DNA of 13,002 bases, from contig JAEDLO010000045.1 of assembly GCA_016295245.1 (NCBI GenBank), positions 1 to 13,002 on the forward strand, given 5' to 3'. The notes beneath the pieces were generated by a model. It did not search any database. It had not been told where the DNA came from and was given only the letters and a program-made list of their open reading frames with translations. Each line of letters begins with the position of its first letter. Positions within the stretch are counted from its first letter, which is position 1. Both the position numbers and the translations under genes were made by a program. This document shows, one piece after another, positions 1 through 6,311 of the stretch. The stretch is from Bacteroidales bacterium (GTDB lineage: Bacteria > Bacteroidota > Bacteroidia > Bacteroidales > UBA932).

Positions 1-2
1 CC

Positions 3-860
3 TATGATGCCTATATGATGTCGCGCATCGCCGCCGCCCTCGGAAAGCAGGATGACGCCCGCCGCTACGAGCAGCTCTGGCAGAACGTCAAGGCCGCATT
101 CGTGAAGACCTACATCGACAAAGAAGGCTATACTGTTGCGCCTAAGGGGGACGGCACCGTGCGCGTGGACACCCAGACCTCCTACGCTCTGCCGCTGTAC
201 TTCGGCCTTCTGGACGGAGAGCTCAGGGACCTGTGCGCGGCGAAGCTTGCCCGCAACGTCAGGGAGCACGGCAACAAGCTGACTACCGGCTTCATCGGCA
301 CCCCTTACCTCTGCTCTGCGCTTTCGGCAAGCGGCTATGACGAGCTTGCCTACGCCCTCTTCGAGCAGCGCGAGTATCCTTCCTGGCTCTACTCCGTACT
401 TCAGGGAGCGACCACAATGTGGGAACGCTGGAACAGCTATACCATCGAAAACGGCTTCGGCCCCGTCGATATGAACTCCTTCAACCACTACGCCTACGGT
501 TCCATCGCCGAGTGGATGTATGCCCGCTGCCTTGGAATCGGGAGGGACGAAAATGCTCCGGGTTACAGGAACATCCTGCTGAGCCCGACTCCGGGAGGCA
601 GCCTCAGCTATGCTTCCGGAGGCTTTGAAACCCCTCAGGGTGTAGTCAGGAGCGCGTGGAAGCGCGAAGAGGGCCGTGTGGCTTACAGCTTCACCATCCC
701 TGCCGGCAGCACCGCCGACCTTAGCCTTCAGGCACCTTCGAAGCGCGCGATGAAGCTGCTCAAGGGCAAGGAGGGCGCCGGTCGCATCAGCTATGCAGAC
801 GGTCGCGTAAGCACCCGTCTTGGCAGCGGAGAATACGAGATTGAAATAACTCTGCAATAA
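3..860 (+). CDS. Alpha-L-rhamnosidase (GH78), C-terminal part, 5' end cut by window
   Basis: C-terminal ~285 residues of a GH78 enzyme, which removes terminal alpha-L-rhamnose from plant polysaccharides, rhamnogalacturonan side chains or glycosides. The frame is open to the left edge (codons from base 3 read YDAYMMSR), so the Met at 15 is not the true start. The piece covers the end of the (alpha/alpha)6 barrel: TGFIGTPYL, then GATTMWERWNS, then the GPVDMNSFNHYAYGS segment typical of GH78. The Glu of WERW (bases 423-425) matches the Glu that acts as general base in characterised GH78 enzymes (established for the family; alignment by eye). The C-terminal beta-sandwich domain follows from about base 545 (LLSPTPGGSLSYA to the end) and looks intact. 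The catalytic acid region and N-terminal domains lie outside the window. The stop TAA shares one base with the ATG of the M20 gene, so the two are probably cotranscribed and translationally coupled. Confidence 0.93.
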   Translation, partial: YDAYMMSRIAAALGKQDDARRYEQLWQNVKAAFVKTYIDKEGYTVAPKGDGTVRVDTQTSYALPLYFGLLDGELRDLCAAKLARNVREHGNKLTTGFIGTPYLCSALSASGYDELAYALFEQREYPSWLYSVLQGATTMWERWNSYTIENGFGPVDMNSFNHYAYGSIAEWMYARCLGIGRDENAPGYRNILLSPTPGGSLSYASGGFETPQGVVRSAWKREEGRVAYSFTIPAGSTADLSLQAPSKRAMKLLKGKEGAGRISYADGRVSTRLGSGEYEIEITLQ

Positions 861-2212
861 TGAAAGAATATATCAATCAACATTCAGACAGGTTCCTTGA
901 GGAACTATTCTCTATCCTCAGGATACCTTCGGTGAGCGCCCAGAGCGCCCACAGGGAAGATATGTACAAATGCGCTTCAGCCATCTCCGACCTGCTTCTC
1001 AAGGCGGGTGCGGACGAGGCCGGGGTCTGCGACACGGCAGGCCATCCGGTGGTCTTCGCACGCAAGACTGTTGACCCGAAGGCAAAGACGGTGCTAGTTT
1101 ACGGCCACTATGATGTCCAGCCTGCAGAGCCGCTCGAGAAGTGGAACAGCGATCCTTTCGAGCCGGAAGTTCACGACGGCGCTATCTGGTGCCGCGGAGC
1201 CAATGACGACAAGGGCCAGCTTTTTATGCATATCAAGGCTTTTGAGTACCTGCTCGCCACGGGGCAGCTCCGCTACAACGTGAAGTTCCTCTTCGAAGGC
1301 GAGGAGGAAATAGGAAGTCCGTCCCTGCCGGCCTGGGTCAAGGCCAACAAAAAACTGCTCAAGGCTGATATCTGCCTTGTCAGCGATACGACGATGATTT
1401 CGGACAAGGTGCCTTCGATCAACTGCGGAATGCGCGGTCTGAGCTATTTGGAAGTCAAGGTGACCGGACCGAACAAAGATTTGCATTCGGGCCACTACGG
1501 CGGCGCAATCGCCAACCCGATTCAGGTCCTCTGCGAGATGATTTCTTCGCTTATCGACGAGGATGGAAGAGTGACCGTGCCGGGCTTCTATGACGAGGTC
1601 GTGGAACTGAGCCACGCGGACAGGAAACTCCTTGCCAAGGCGCCTTTCGATATGAAGGAGTACAAGGAATTCCTCGACATCAGGGAAGTGCGCGGCGAGA
1701 AGGGTTACAGCACCCTGGAGCGCACCGCTATCCGTCCTTGCCTGGACGTGTGCGGCATCTGGGGCGGCTACACGGGGCAGGGATCCAAGACTGTGCTGCC
1801 TTCCGAGGCTCACGCCAAGATTTCGATGAGGCTGGTGCCTAACCAGCGCAGCGCCAAGATCACCCGCCTGCTCAAGAAGCACCTGCTTGCCATAGCGCCG
1901 AAGTGCGTCAAGGTGGAGGTCACTGAGTATGAGGGCGGCGACGGCTTCCTCATCCCTATCAGCTCTACGGCATACAGGGCCGCTTCGCGGGCAATGGCTG
2001 AAGTATACGGCATCGAGCCCGTCCCTTCGCGCGGTGGCGGTTCCATCCCTATTCTTGCTGAGATTCAGAAGATTCTGGGCATCGACCCGCTGCTTATGGG
2101 ATTCGGGCTCGAGAGAGACACCATTCACTCGCCGAACGAGAGCTTCCTGCTCCGCCAGTTTTACGCCGGAATGGAGTCAATAGCCTTGTTCTACCGCTAT
2201 TGGGAGGATTAG
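860..2212 (+). CDS. M20 family metallopeptidase (dipeptidase, carnosinase/CNDP-like)
   Basis: 450-residue, probably cytoplasmic di-zinc peptidase of family M20, expected to cleave dipeptides or short peptides. Length is normal for the CNDP/dipeptidase branch and no signal peptide is seen. Metal and catalytic residues read in order: H83 in YGHYDVQP, bridging D116 in RGANDDKGQ, catalytic E149 and metal-binding E150 in EGEEEIGS, D176 in LVSDT, and H423 in DTIHSPNE. H209 in DLHSGHYGG lies at the dimerisation lid domain (about 190-310), where the family supplies a substrate-binding His from the partner subunit. The RGGGSIP segment (391-397) matches the conserved C-terminal substrate loop. The start is the ATG inside TAATG, overlapping the rhamnosidase stop. 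Pairing with a rhamnosidase has no obvious metabolic logic. It may simply be cotranscription, or the substrate may be a modified dipeptide. Family is near certain; substrate unknown. Confidence 0.95.
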   Translation: MKEYINQHSDRFLEELFSILRIPSVSAQSAHREDMYKCASAISDLLLKAGADEAGVCDTAGHPVVFARKTVDPKAKTVLVYGHYDVQPAEPLEKWNSDPFEPEVHDGAIWCRGANDDKGQLFMHIKAFEYLLATGQLRYNVKFLFEGEEEIGSPSLPAWVKANKKLLKADICLVSDTTMISDKVPSINCGMRGLSYLEVKVTGPNKDLHSGHYGGAIANPIQVLCEMISSLIDEDGRVTVPGFYDEVVELSHADRKLLAKAPFDMKEYKEFLDIREVRGEKGYSTLERTAIRPCLDVCGIWGGYTGQGSKTVLPSEAHAKISMRLVPNQRSAKITRLLKKHLLAIAPKCVKVEVTEYEGGDGFLIPISSTAYRAASRAMAEVYGIEPVPSRGGGSIPILAEIQKILGIDPLLMGFGLERDTIHSPNESFLLRQFYAGMESIALFYRYWED

Positions 2213-2217
2213 CCGGC

Positions 2218-3357
2218 TTATCTGCGGAGGCTGTGACTAGCCAGGTTGAGGCGATATTTGAAAGTACGGTTGCCGTGATAATAACTCATCGAGATTGTGT
2301 TCGCATCGTCGAAAGAGATGCTGTTGAGCAGACGGTCTTTCATTGAATTCTTGCACTCAGGCTCCACCCAGGCGAGGACATAATCGTCGCTTGCCTTGCG
2401 ATAAACCACTATGACGGTATATCCGTCAGTATCGAAGAGGGCTGCGCCATATTTGGCGGACCTCTTCTTCTTCTTTACGTTTGCATATTGGCTGACAAGA
2501 GAACTCTCTTTCTGGATTATGTTGAAATCCAGCTTGGTGGCGCTTGTCAGTGCCTCAGGATTGTGATCATTCCACCACTGTATGGCGGCAAGGGTCAGGT
2601 ATTTCTCCTCCGGGATTGCGACAAGGGCGGAGTTCTCGTTCAGACTCTGGACCAGCAGTCTCATCTGCGGCCTGTTGAGCCCTGAGAGAAGCTTCTCGTT
2701 GGAGCGTCCGTAAATCTTGTAGGAGAGATTGTCGGAAGCTTTCAGGATATTGTCTCCGCTGAAGCTTGCTGTTCCCAGTTCATCAGTCTGGGGAGCATAG
2801 TAGGCTGCTGTATAGCTTTGCTTCTGCCCCTGGGCGTCTTCCATCAGGTAGTTGAAGAACAGATAGCGTATTCCCTTGATGCTGACGACTTTGGCCTCGT
2901 CTGCAAAGCGTCTTGAGCTCATTCCTTCCGCGTCTGCTGCAGGCGCCTCGTAGCTGCCGCTCAGAGTCCAGCCGCCGGACCCTTTCTCAAGGGTGCAGAT
3001 GCGTATCTGACTGATGTCCAGCCCCTCGCCGCTCAGGCAGATGCCGTAGATCCTGTCAATGGCCTCCCTGCGGTCGGCAATGGCCAGATAGTCGCAGCCA
3101 GCAGGAAGGAAATCCTTGAGGATGGCGGCAGCCTGATCTTCGCTATAGGGAGTGATATTGAGAAGGGTGTCCTTACGGGCGGCAATTTCTGCTGAATAGA
3201 CTGAAGACGGATACTTCTTGAGGAACTTGTCAAAAGCTGCCACTGAAGGTTTGGCGAGAGTCTTGTTGTATAGCTTGGTTTCCGCCTTTGTCTGGGCGTT
3301 GAGGACCGAAACTGCTGCACAGAGCAGGATTGCGGCCAGGGAGAATTTCTTTAGCAT
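2218..3357 (-). CDS. Secreted protein of unknown function, third gene of the DPP IV cluster
   Basis: 379 residues. A clear Sec signal peptide (LKK then a hydrophobic run at about 5-18, with likely cleavage after VLNA at 21, before Q22) sends it to the periplasm or beyond. There is no lipobox Cys. Residues 26-65 (LYNKTLAKPSVAAFDKFLKKYPSS) resemble one helical repeat of the TPR/BamD type, in which a helix pair ends in KKYPSS. The rest is mixed beta-rich sequence with a basic patch KKKKR at 295-299, and I recognise no catalytic motif. The start ATG shares a base with the TAA of the S9 peptidase gene (TAATG), so it is probably translated by coupling and may act with that peptidase. Its stop lies 5 bases from the stop of the convergent M20 gene, with no hairpin plus T-run between them. 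I do not recognise a named family. Confidence 0.8.
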   Translation of the reverse strand: MLKKFSLAAILLCAAVSVLNAQTKAETKLYNKTLAKPSVAAFDKFLKKYPSSVYSAEIAARKDTLLNITPYSEDQAAAILKDFLPAGCDYLAIADRREAIDRIYGICLSGEGLDISQIRICTLEKGSGGWTLSGSYEAPAADAEGMSSRRFADEAKVVSIKGIRYLFFNYLMEDAQGQKQSYTAAYYAPQTDELGTASFSGDNILKASDNLSYKIYGRSNEKLLSGLNRPQMRLLVQSLNENSALVAIPEEKYLTLAAIQWWNDHNPEALTSATKLDFNIIQKESSLVSQYANVKKKKRSAKYGAALFDTDGYTVIVVYRKASDDYVLAWVEPECKNSMKDRLLNSISFDDANTISMSYYHGNRTFKYRLNLASHSLRR

Positions 3358-5207
3358 TACAGATAAGTGTCAAAATAGTCGGTAATCTTTGTGTAGAGGT
3401 GAACCCGGGCCCTGCTGACCATATTGTGCTCTTCCAGCGGGTAAGGGAAGTAATCAATCTGCTTCTCGGCCTTAATGCACTCCTGGACAAAGTTAAGGGA
3501 GTGCTGCCATACTACAGTCGGATCGACGGCTCCCTGGCAGATGAGCACCCTTCCGCTCAAGTCCTTTGCCTTGCTCAGCAGGGAAGTGGAGTTGTAGCCC
3601 TCAGGGTTGGTCTGGGGTGTGTCCATATAGCGCTCGCCGTACATCACCTCGTACCACTGCCAATCAATAACCGGGCCGCCCGCGACGGCTACCTTGAAAA
3701 ATCCCGGGTTCGAGCAGGCGAGGGTCAGGGTCATAAAGCCTCCGTAACTCCAGCCGTGGACGCCTATGCGCTCGCGGTCAATCCACGGACAGCGGTCCAG
3801 CAGCGCGCGTATTCCCACCATCTGGTCTTCCGCCTCCACCTTGCCGCACTGCCTGTTGATGGCCTTTTCGAATGCGGCGCCGCGATTCGGAGTACCCCTG
3901 TTGTCCTGGACGTAAACGACATAGCCCTTCTGGGCCATCATCATTTCCCACATCCTGATATTGCCCAGCCAGCTGTTGCGGACGAGCTGGGTGTGGGGCC
4001 CTCCATATACATAGACGATCAGAGGATATTTCTTCGAAGGATCGAAATCCCTCGGATAGAAGAGGCGGTAGTAGTTGTCGCTGACTCCGTCCGAGGCCTT
4101 GACCGTGCCCATTTCAACCTTGCACTGGGCATATTCGTCCAGAGGGTCGGTGGCGGTCAGGATGCGGTCTATGATGGAGCCGTCGGCATTTTTGACCAGG
4201 GTGACTCCCGGCACGTTGAAGCTGCTGTAGCGGTCGATGAACTTTGAGCAGTCGGGTGACATCGAGATATTGTGCCAGCCTTCTTCGTAGGTAAGCCTTC
4301 TGGGTTTTCCGAAGGGTTTACCCCACTTCAGCTGTATCCTGAAAAGATGGTTCTCGACAGGGGAGACCTCGGCTGAGGTGTAATAGATGTAGCGCCCGTC
4401 GTTGGCGACATACTCCACGTCGGCGTTGCACTCGGTCAGCCTGCTCTTGATGCCGAGAGTGTCGCATAGATAGAGGCTCTTGTAGCCGTCCCTGTTGTCG
4501 GTGCGGTAGATGAAGTTGTAGCTGCCCTTGATGAAGTGGATGGGGTCCTGGGGCTCCACCCAGCTGTCGTTGTGCTCGCTGAGGATGGTACGCACGAAAC
4601 TTCCGTCATCCGCGCGGTACATATTCAGTTTCATATCGTGCTGGCTGCGCGAAAGAACCTGGATGAAGACGTATTTGCTGTCAGGCGACCAGCTGATGTT
4701 GGTCAGATAGCGCTCGCTGTCGAAGTCGTCGGCGCGGACTGTGGTGAGTATCTCCCCGGTTGTGTTGCAGATGCACAGACTTAGCTGCTCTGAAGGCATC
4801 CCGGCCATAGGGTACTTGATGCTCTTGACCGTTCCGGTGCGGGAAGTGATGTCGATGAGAGGATAATCGGTGACGGCAGACTCATCCTTGCGGTACACGG
4901 CGAGCAGCTTGCCGTCCGGCGAAGGGAACACGCCCTTGCTGATGCCGAACTCGTTGCGGCTCACGACCGTGCCGTAGCTGATCTGGGGGTCGTCGCTCTG
5001 GGGGAGGATGTAGCTTTCAGGCTCGGGCCTCCAGCTCTTGCTCAGCGATCCGAATGGGTCCCATACGAGATGCACCCTTTCGGGATAGACGGAATTGGGA
5101 GCCTGGCCAACGGCTTCCTCGACGGTAAGCAGGCGGGCATTCGGATTCCCTGCCGGGTGAGTGGCTATGACTCCCGCTGCGAGCAGTGAAATAAGTATCG
5201 CACCCAT
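3357..5207 (-). CDS. DPP IV-like prolyl oligopeptidase family serine peptidase (S9B), short N-terminal propeller
   Basis: 616-residue secreted serine peptidase of the S9B/DPP IV group, expected to release X-Pro or X-Ala dipeptides from peptide N-termini in the periplasm. The alpha/beta-hydrolase domain (about 370-616) is complete: YGGP at 401-404 (oxyanion Tyr 401), nucleophile S487 in GWSYGG, D562 in GAVDPTVVWQHS, and H594 in EEHNM. The propeller part carries family segments NEFGISKG (85-92), YRKDES, TDYPLID, YPMAGM, YLTNISWSPD, DRDGY-like NRDGYKSLYL and FDRYSS-like FIDRYSSFNVPG. Bacteroidales relatives, as I remember them, run about 700-740 residues. The missing ~100 residues fall between about 50 and 80, before NEFG, where one or two propeller blades would be. 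The N-terminus (MGAILISLLAAGVIA) looks like a signal peptide without the usual Lys/Arg. Upstream in this frame a stop (at 5280-5282) comes before any ATG, so 5207 is the only sensible start. The start overlaps the preceding gene in TGATG. Confidence 0.92.
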   Translation of the reverse strand: MGAILISLLAAGVIATHPAGNPNARLLTVEEAVGQAPNSVYPERVHLVWDPFGSLSKSWRPEPESYILPQSDDPQISYGTVVSRNEFGISKGVFPSPDGKLLAVYRKDESAVTDYPLIDITSRTGTVKSIKYPMAGMPSEQLSLCICNTTGEILTTVRADDFDSERYLTNISWSPDSKYVFIQVLSRSQHDMKLNMYRADDGSFVRTILSEHNDSWVEPQDPIHFIKGSYNFIYRTDNRDGYKSLYLCDTLGIKSRLTECNADVEYVANDGRYIYYTSAEVSPVENHLFRIQLKWGKPFGKPRRLTYEEGWHNISMSPDCSKFIDRYSSFNVPGVTLVKNADGSIIDRILTATDPLDEYAQCKVEMGTVKASDGVSDNYYRLFYPRDFDPSKKYPLIVYVYGGPHTQLVRNSWLGNIRMWEMMMAQKGYVVYVQDNRGTPNRGAAFEKAINRQCGKVEAEDQMVGIRALLDRCPWIDRERIGVHGWSYGGFMTLTLACSNPGFFKVAVAGGPVIDWQWYEVMYGERYMDTPQTNPEGYNSTSLLSKAKDLSGRVLICQGAVDPTVVWQHSLNFVQECIKAEKQIDYFPYPLEEHNMVSRARVHLYTKITDYFDTYL

Positions 5208-5635
5208 CAGAGACTCTCCCCGCCGCTGATTATTGGAATCTGGGTAGTGGTGGCTGCAGGGGTGACAGAAATGATTTCGTCAACTACATAACGCTGCATA
5301 CCTCTCCACGGAAGGGCTCCTCTGTACTCTCTGTAATGGAGCTCGACATTCTTGCCGCTGCAGCGCATCAGAGAATCTGCAAGCTCCTTATCGGTGACGG
5401 AGAATTCGAATTCGTTGGACTGGAGATTACCGCTCTTCTTGCCGCTCTTGAAGCCGGTCTGAATCAGGCGGCCTTCATAAGTTTTCCAAACCCATCCCTT
5501 GTATACGAGCTGGTTGAGTTCTCCTGCCTTGACACCTTCGCCGAAGACAAAATAGAACTTGATGTAGATGAATGCGGCCAGAGCAACGATGAGAATCGCG
5601 CTCGTCCAGGTGATGATTTTTCCTTTTGTTGTCAT
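5207..5635 (-). CDS. Small single-pass membrane protein of unknown function, first gene of the DPP IV cluster
   Basis: 142 residues from the chosen start MTTKGK. One transmembrane segment (about 8-29) follows a short basic N-terminus, and a soluble domain of about 110 residues should lie in the periplasm. That domain carries GEGVKAGEL, KGWVWKTYEG, FEFSV and LPWRGMQRY. I recall this KTYEG...PWRG pattern from uncharacterised Bacteroidota proteins; no function is known to me. A longer reading from 5695 adds 20 residues, but they would come from the L31 terminator stem and the promoter-like AT-rich stretch, so 5635 is preferred. TATCTTTG at 5675-5668 (minus strand) is a good -7 element that would give a leader of about 25 nt. 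The stop overlaps the next start in TGATG. The function of the pairing with a secreted peptidase is unknown. Confidence 0.82.
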   Translation of the reverse strand: MTTKGKIITWTSAILIVALAAFIYIKFYFVFGEGVKAGELNQLVYKGWVWKTYEGRLIQTGFKSGKKSGNLQSNEFEFSVTDKELADSLMRCSGKNVELHYREYRGALPWRGMQRYVVDEIISVTPAATTTQIPIISGGESL

Positions 5636-5667
5636 TTCTCGGAAAATTATAAATTTATTTGCTGCGT

Positions 5668-5675
5668 CAAAGATA
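5668..5675 (-). promoter_or_regulatory. Putative -7 box (TATCTTTG) of the small membrane protein/DPP IV operon
   Basis: Reads TATCTTTG on the minus strand and matches the Bacteroidota -7 consensus TAnnTTTG. It lies 32 bases upstream of the ATG at 5635, leaving a leader of about 25 nt. No TTTG is found 18-21 bases upstream, because that position falls in the stem of the L31 terminator. It may therefore be a weaker promoter, or the operon may depend partly on read-through from rpmE2. Confidence 0.5.
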
Positions 5676-5710
5676 ATAAAAATGGACCGAAGCACCTTGT
5701 GCTCCGGTCC
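5676..5710 (-). terminator. Intrinsic terminator of rpmE2
   Basis: On the minus strand, GGACCG (5710-5705) pairs with CGGTCC (5689-5684) and AGCAC (5703-5699) with GTGCT (5695-5691), separated by one mismatch (G/T in the RNA, a possible wobble) and closed by a 3-base loop. ATTTTTAT follows at once. It begins about 28 bases after the L31 stop and separates L31 from the next operon. On the plus strand no T-run follows, so it works for minus-strand transcripts only. Confidence 0.9.
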
Positions 5711-5737
5711 TGAAAGTCTATCGTATCGTCAAGAAAA

Positions 5738-5989
5738 TTATTTCTTGCGAGCCTTGTATCTCTGGTAGAACTGGTCAACGCGGCCGGCTGTGTCGACAAT
5801 CTTCATCTTGCCGGTGTAGAAAGGGTGAGATGTGTTGGAAATCTCAAGCTTTACCAATGGGTACTCAACGCCATCAATAACGATGGTCTCCTTTGCGGTT
5901 GCGCAAGAACGGGTGATGAATACCTCTTCGTTTGACATATCCTTGAAAGCTACAAGACGGTAGGTTTCGGGATGAATTCCTTGCTTCAT
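5738..5989 (-). CDS. rpmE2: 50S ribosomal protein L31, type B
   Basis: 83-residue protein of the large ribosomal subunit, in the central-protuberance/subunit-bridge region. Family segments are clear: MKQGIHPETY at the start, FITRSCAT, DGVEYPLVKLEISNTSHPFYTGK, and DTAGRVDQFYQRY. The zinc-binding CxxC pair of the type A form is absent (only one Cys, in RSCAT), which identifies the zinc-independent type B paralogue, the usual form in Bacteroidota. Length is normal. It is a monocistronic unit: a perfect promoter 26 bases upstream, a leader of about 20 nt, and an intrinsic terminator after the stop. No Shine-Dalgarno sequence precedes the ATG, which follows AAATATT; this is common in the phylum. 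In other bacteria type B L31 genes are often zinc-regulated by Zur; I see no clear palindromic operator here. Confidence 0.97.
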   Translation of the reverse strand: MKQGIHPETYRLVAFKDMSNEEVFITRSCATAKETIVIDGVEYPLVKLEISNTSHPFYTGKMKIVDTAGRVDQFYQRYKARKK

Positions 5990-6014
5990 AATATTTATTG
6001 GTTTAAAATGCGCG

Positions 6015-6045
6015 CAAATATACGGCTTTATTTAATATTTTCAAA
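6015..6045 (-). promoter_or_regulatory. Promoter of rpmE2 (TTTG-N19-TATATTTG)
   Basis: On the minus strand, TTTG at 6045-6042, exactly 19 bases of spacer, then TATATTTG at 6022-6015. This is a full match to the Bacteroidota sigma-ABfr type consensus. Transcription should start near 6008-6010, giving a leader of about 20 nt before the ATG at 5989. The -33 box begins only about 11 bases after the T-run of the upstream small RNA terminator. Confidence 0.9.
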
Positions 6046-6056
6046 ATAATAGACAT

Positions 6057-6096
6057 AAAAAAGAAATGAGTTGTGACCGTCACGGCGACAACTCAT
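6057..6096 (-). terminator. Intrinsic terminator ending the candidate small RNA
   Basis: On the minus strand, ATGAGTTGT (6096-6088) pairs perfectly with ACAACTCAT (6074-6066). Inside, CCG (6085-6083) and CGG (6079-6077) give three more pairs, with a small internal loop between the two stems. TTTCTTTTTT (6065-6057) follows directly. No protein-coding gene ends just upstream, since the band 7 gene has its own terminator at 6239-6286. This hairpin therefore most likely terminates the transcript begun at the promoter 6177-6207. Confidence 0.82.
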
Positions 6097-6170
6097 ACTA
6101 ACCACATAATTAATAACACTAAAACTAATAACCAATAGGTTGATGGGCCAGAACGGTCACTTGCTCAACC
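6057..6170 (-). ncRNA. Candidate small RNA of about 114 nt upstream of rpmE2
   Basis: Bounded by a perfect Bacteroidota promoter (6207-6177) and a terminator hairpin with T-run (6096-6057). Between them only trivial reading frames exist, such as a 4-codon MWLV and a 22-codon frame that runs through the terminator. The predicted 5' end (near 6170) can form a hairpin with a 6-bp stem, GGTTGA (6170-6165) with TCAACC (6143-6138). The loop of this hairpin exposes GTGACCGT (6160-6153). That octamer is exactly complementary to ACGGTCAC (6080-6073) in the terminator arm, and TGAG (6168-6165) can add pairs with CTCA (6070-6067), so the two ends of the RNA could close into one long stem. Alternatives: a leader/attenuator for rpmE2 with termination before the second promoter, or a 6S-like RNA. 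I recall that Bacteroidales have a described 6S-like/Bacteroidales-1 motif with the same promoter-to-terminator layout, but cannot assign this sequence to it. Confidence 0.62.
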
Positions 6171-6176
6171 CGAGTA

Positions 6177-6207
6177 CAAAGGTACAACAAAAAATTATTT
6201 CTGCAAA
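6177..6207 (-). promoter_or_regulatory. Promoter of the candidate small RNA (TTTG-N19-TACCTTTG)
   Basis: On the minus strand, TTTG at 6207-6204, a spacer of exactly 19 bases, then TACCTTTG at 6184-6177. Both boxes and the spacing match the Bacteroidota housekeeping promoter. It lies downstream of the band 7 terminator and 188 bases upstream of the L31 ATG, with a terminator and a second promoter in between, so it appears to drive a separate short transcript. Confidence 0.87.
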
Positions 6208-6238
6208 TTTTTTTTGAATTTTTTTAATAAAGTTTTGT

Positions 6239-6286
6239 AAAAAAATTCTGAAGGCTCAATCTCAAGCGATTAGAAGCCTTCAGAAT
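6239..6286 (-). terminator. Intrinsic terminator of the SPFH/band 7 gene
   Basis: On the minus strand a 12-bp perfect stem, ATTCTGAAGGCT (6286-6275) with AGCCTTCAGAAT (6256-6245). The 18-base loop can form an inner AATC/GATT stem. TTTTTT (6244-6239) follows directly. It lies 25 bases after the band 7 stop codon at 6312. Confidence 0.92.
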
Positions 6287-6311
6287 AGTTGAAAAATAGG
6301 AATATAAGAGT

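Larger units (their letters stand above)
5990..6311. other. AT-rich intergenic region between rpmE2 and the band 7 gene
   Basis: 322 bases without a credible protein gene on either strand. From the band 7 side it holds the band 7 terminator, a TTTG-N19-TACCTTTG promoter, the candidate small RNA with its terminator, the L31 promoter and the short L31 leader, all reading on the minus strand. The plus strand shows T-rich stretches (about 6197-6226) but no hairpin or ORF tied to them. Confidence 0.85.

Noticed and set aside
1094..2128. Long minus-strand open frame (344 codons) opposite the M20 gene
   Set aside because: Shadow frame. The plus-strand M20 gene has all catalytic motifs, and the antisense product is Arg/His-rich without recognisable domains.
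3330..4247. Plus-strand open frame (305 codons) opposite the S9 peptidase gene
   Set aside because: Antisense to a clearly functional peptidase domain with a complete triad; its translation shows no family features.
5636..5695. 20-residue N-terminal extension of the small membrane protein
   Set aside because: It would be encoded by the L31 terminator stem and the -7 box region, and would place extra sequence ahead of a normal membrane anchor.
6028..6096. 22-codon minus-strand reading frame beginning MSCRRDGHN
   Set aside because: Runs through the terminator hairpin, its T-run and the L31 -33 box; no sign of translation.
6066..6096. The hairpin read as a bidirectional terminator or as an operator
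   Set aside because: No T-run follows on the plus strand and no plus-strand gene ends here; the strong T-run on the minus side favours a one-way terminator.
6099..6113. Four-codon frame (MWLV) as an attenuation leader peptide
   Set aside because: Too short and not enriched for a single amino acid; nothing downstream is a biosynthetic operon.
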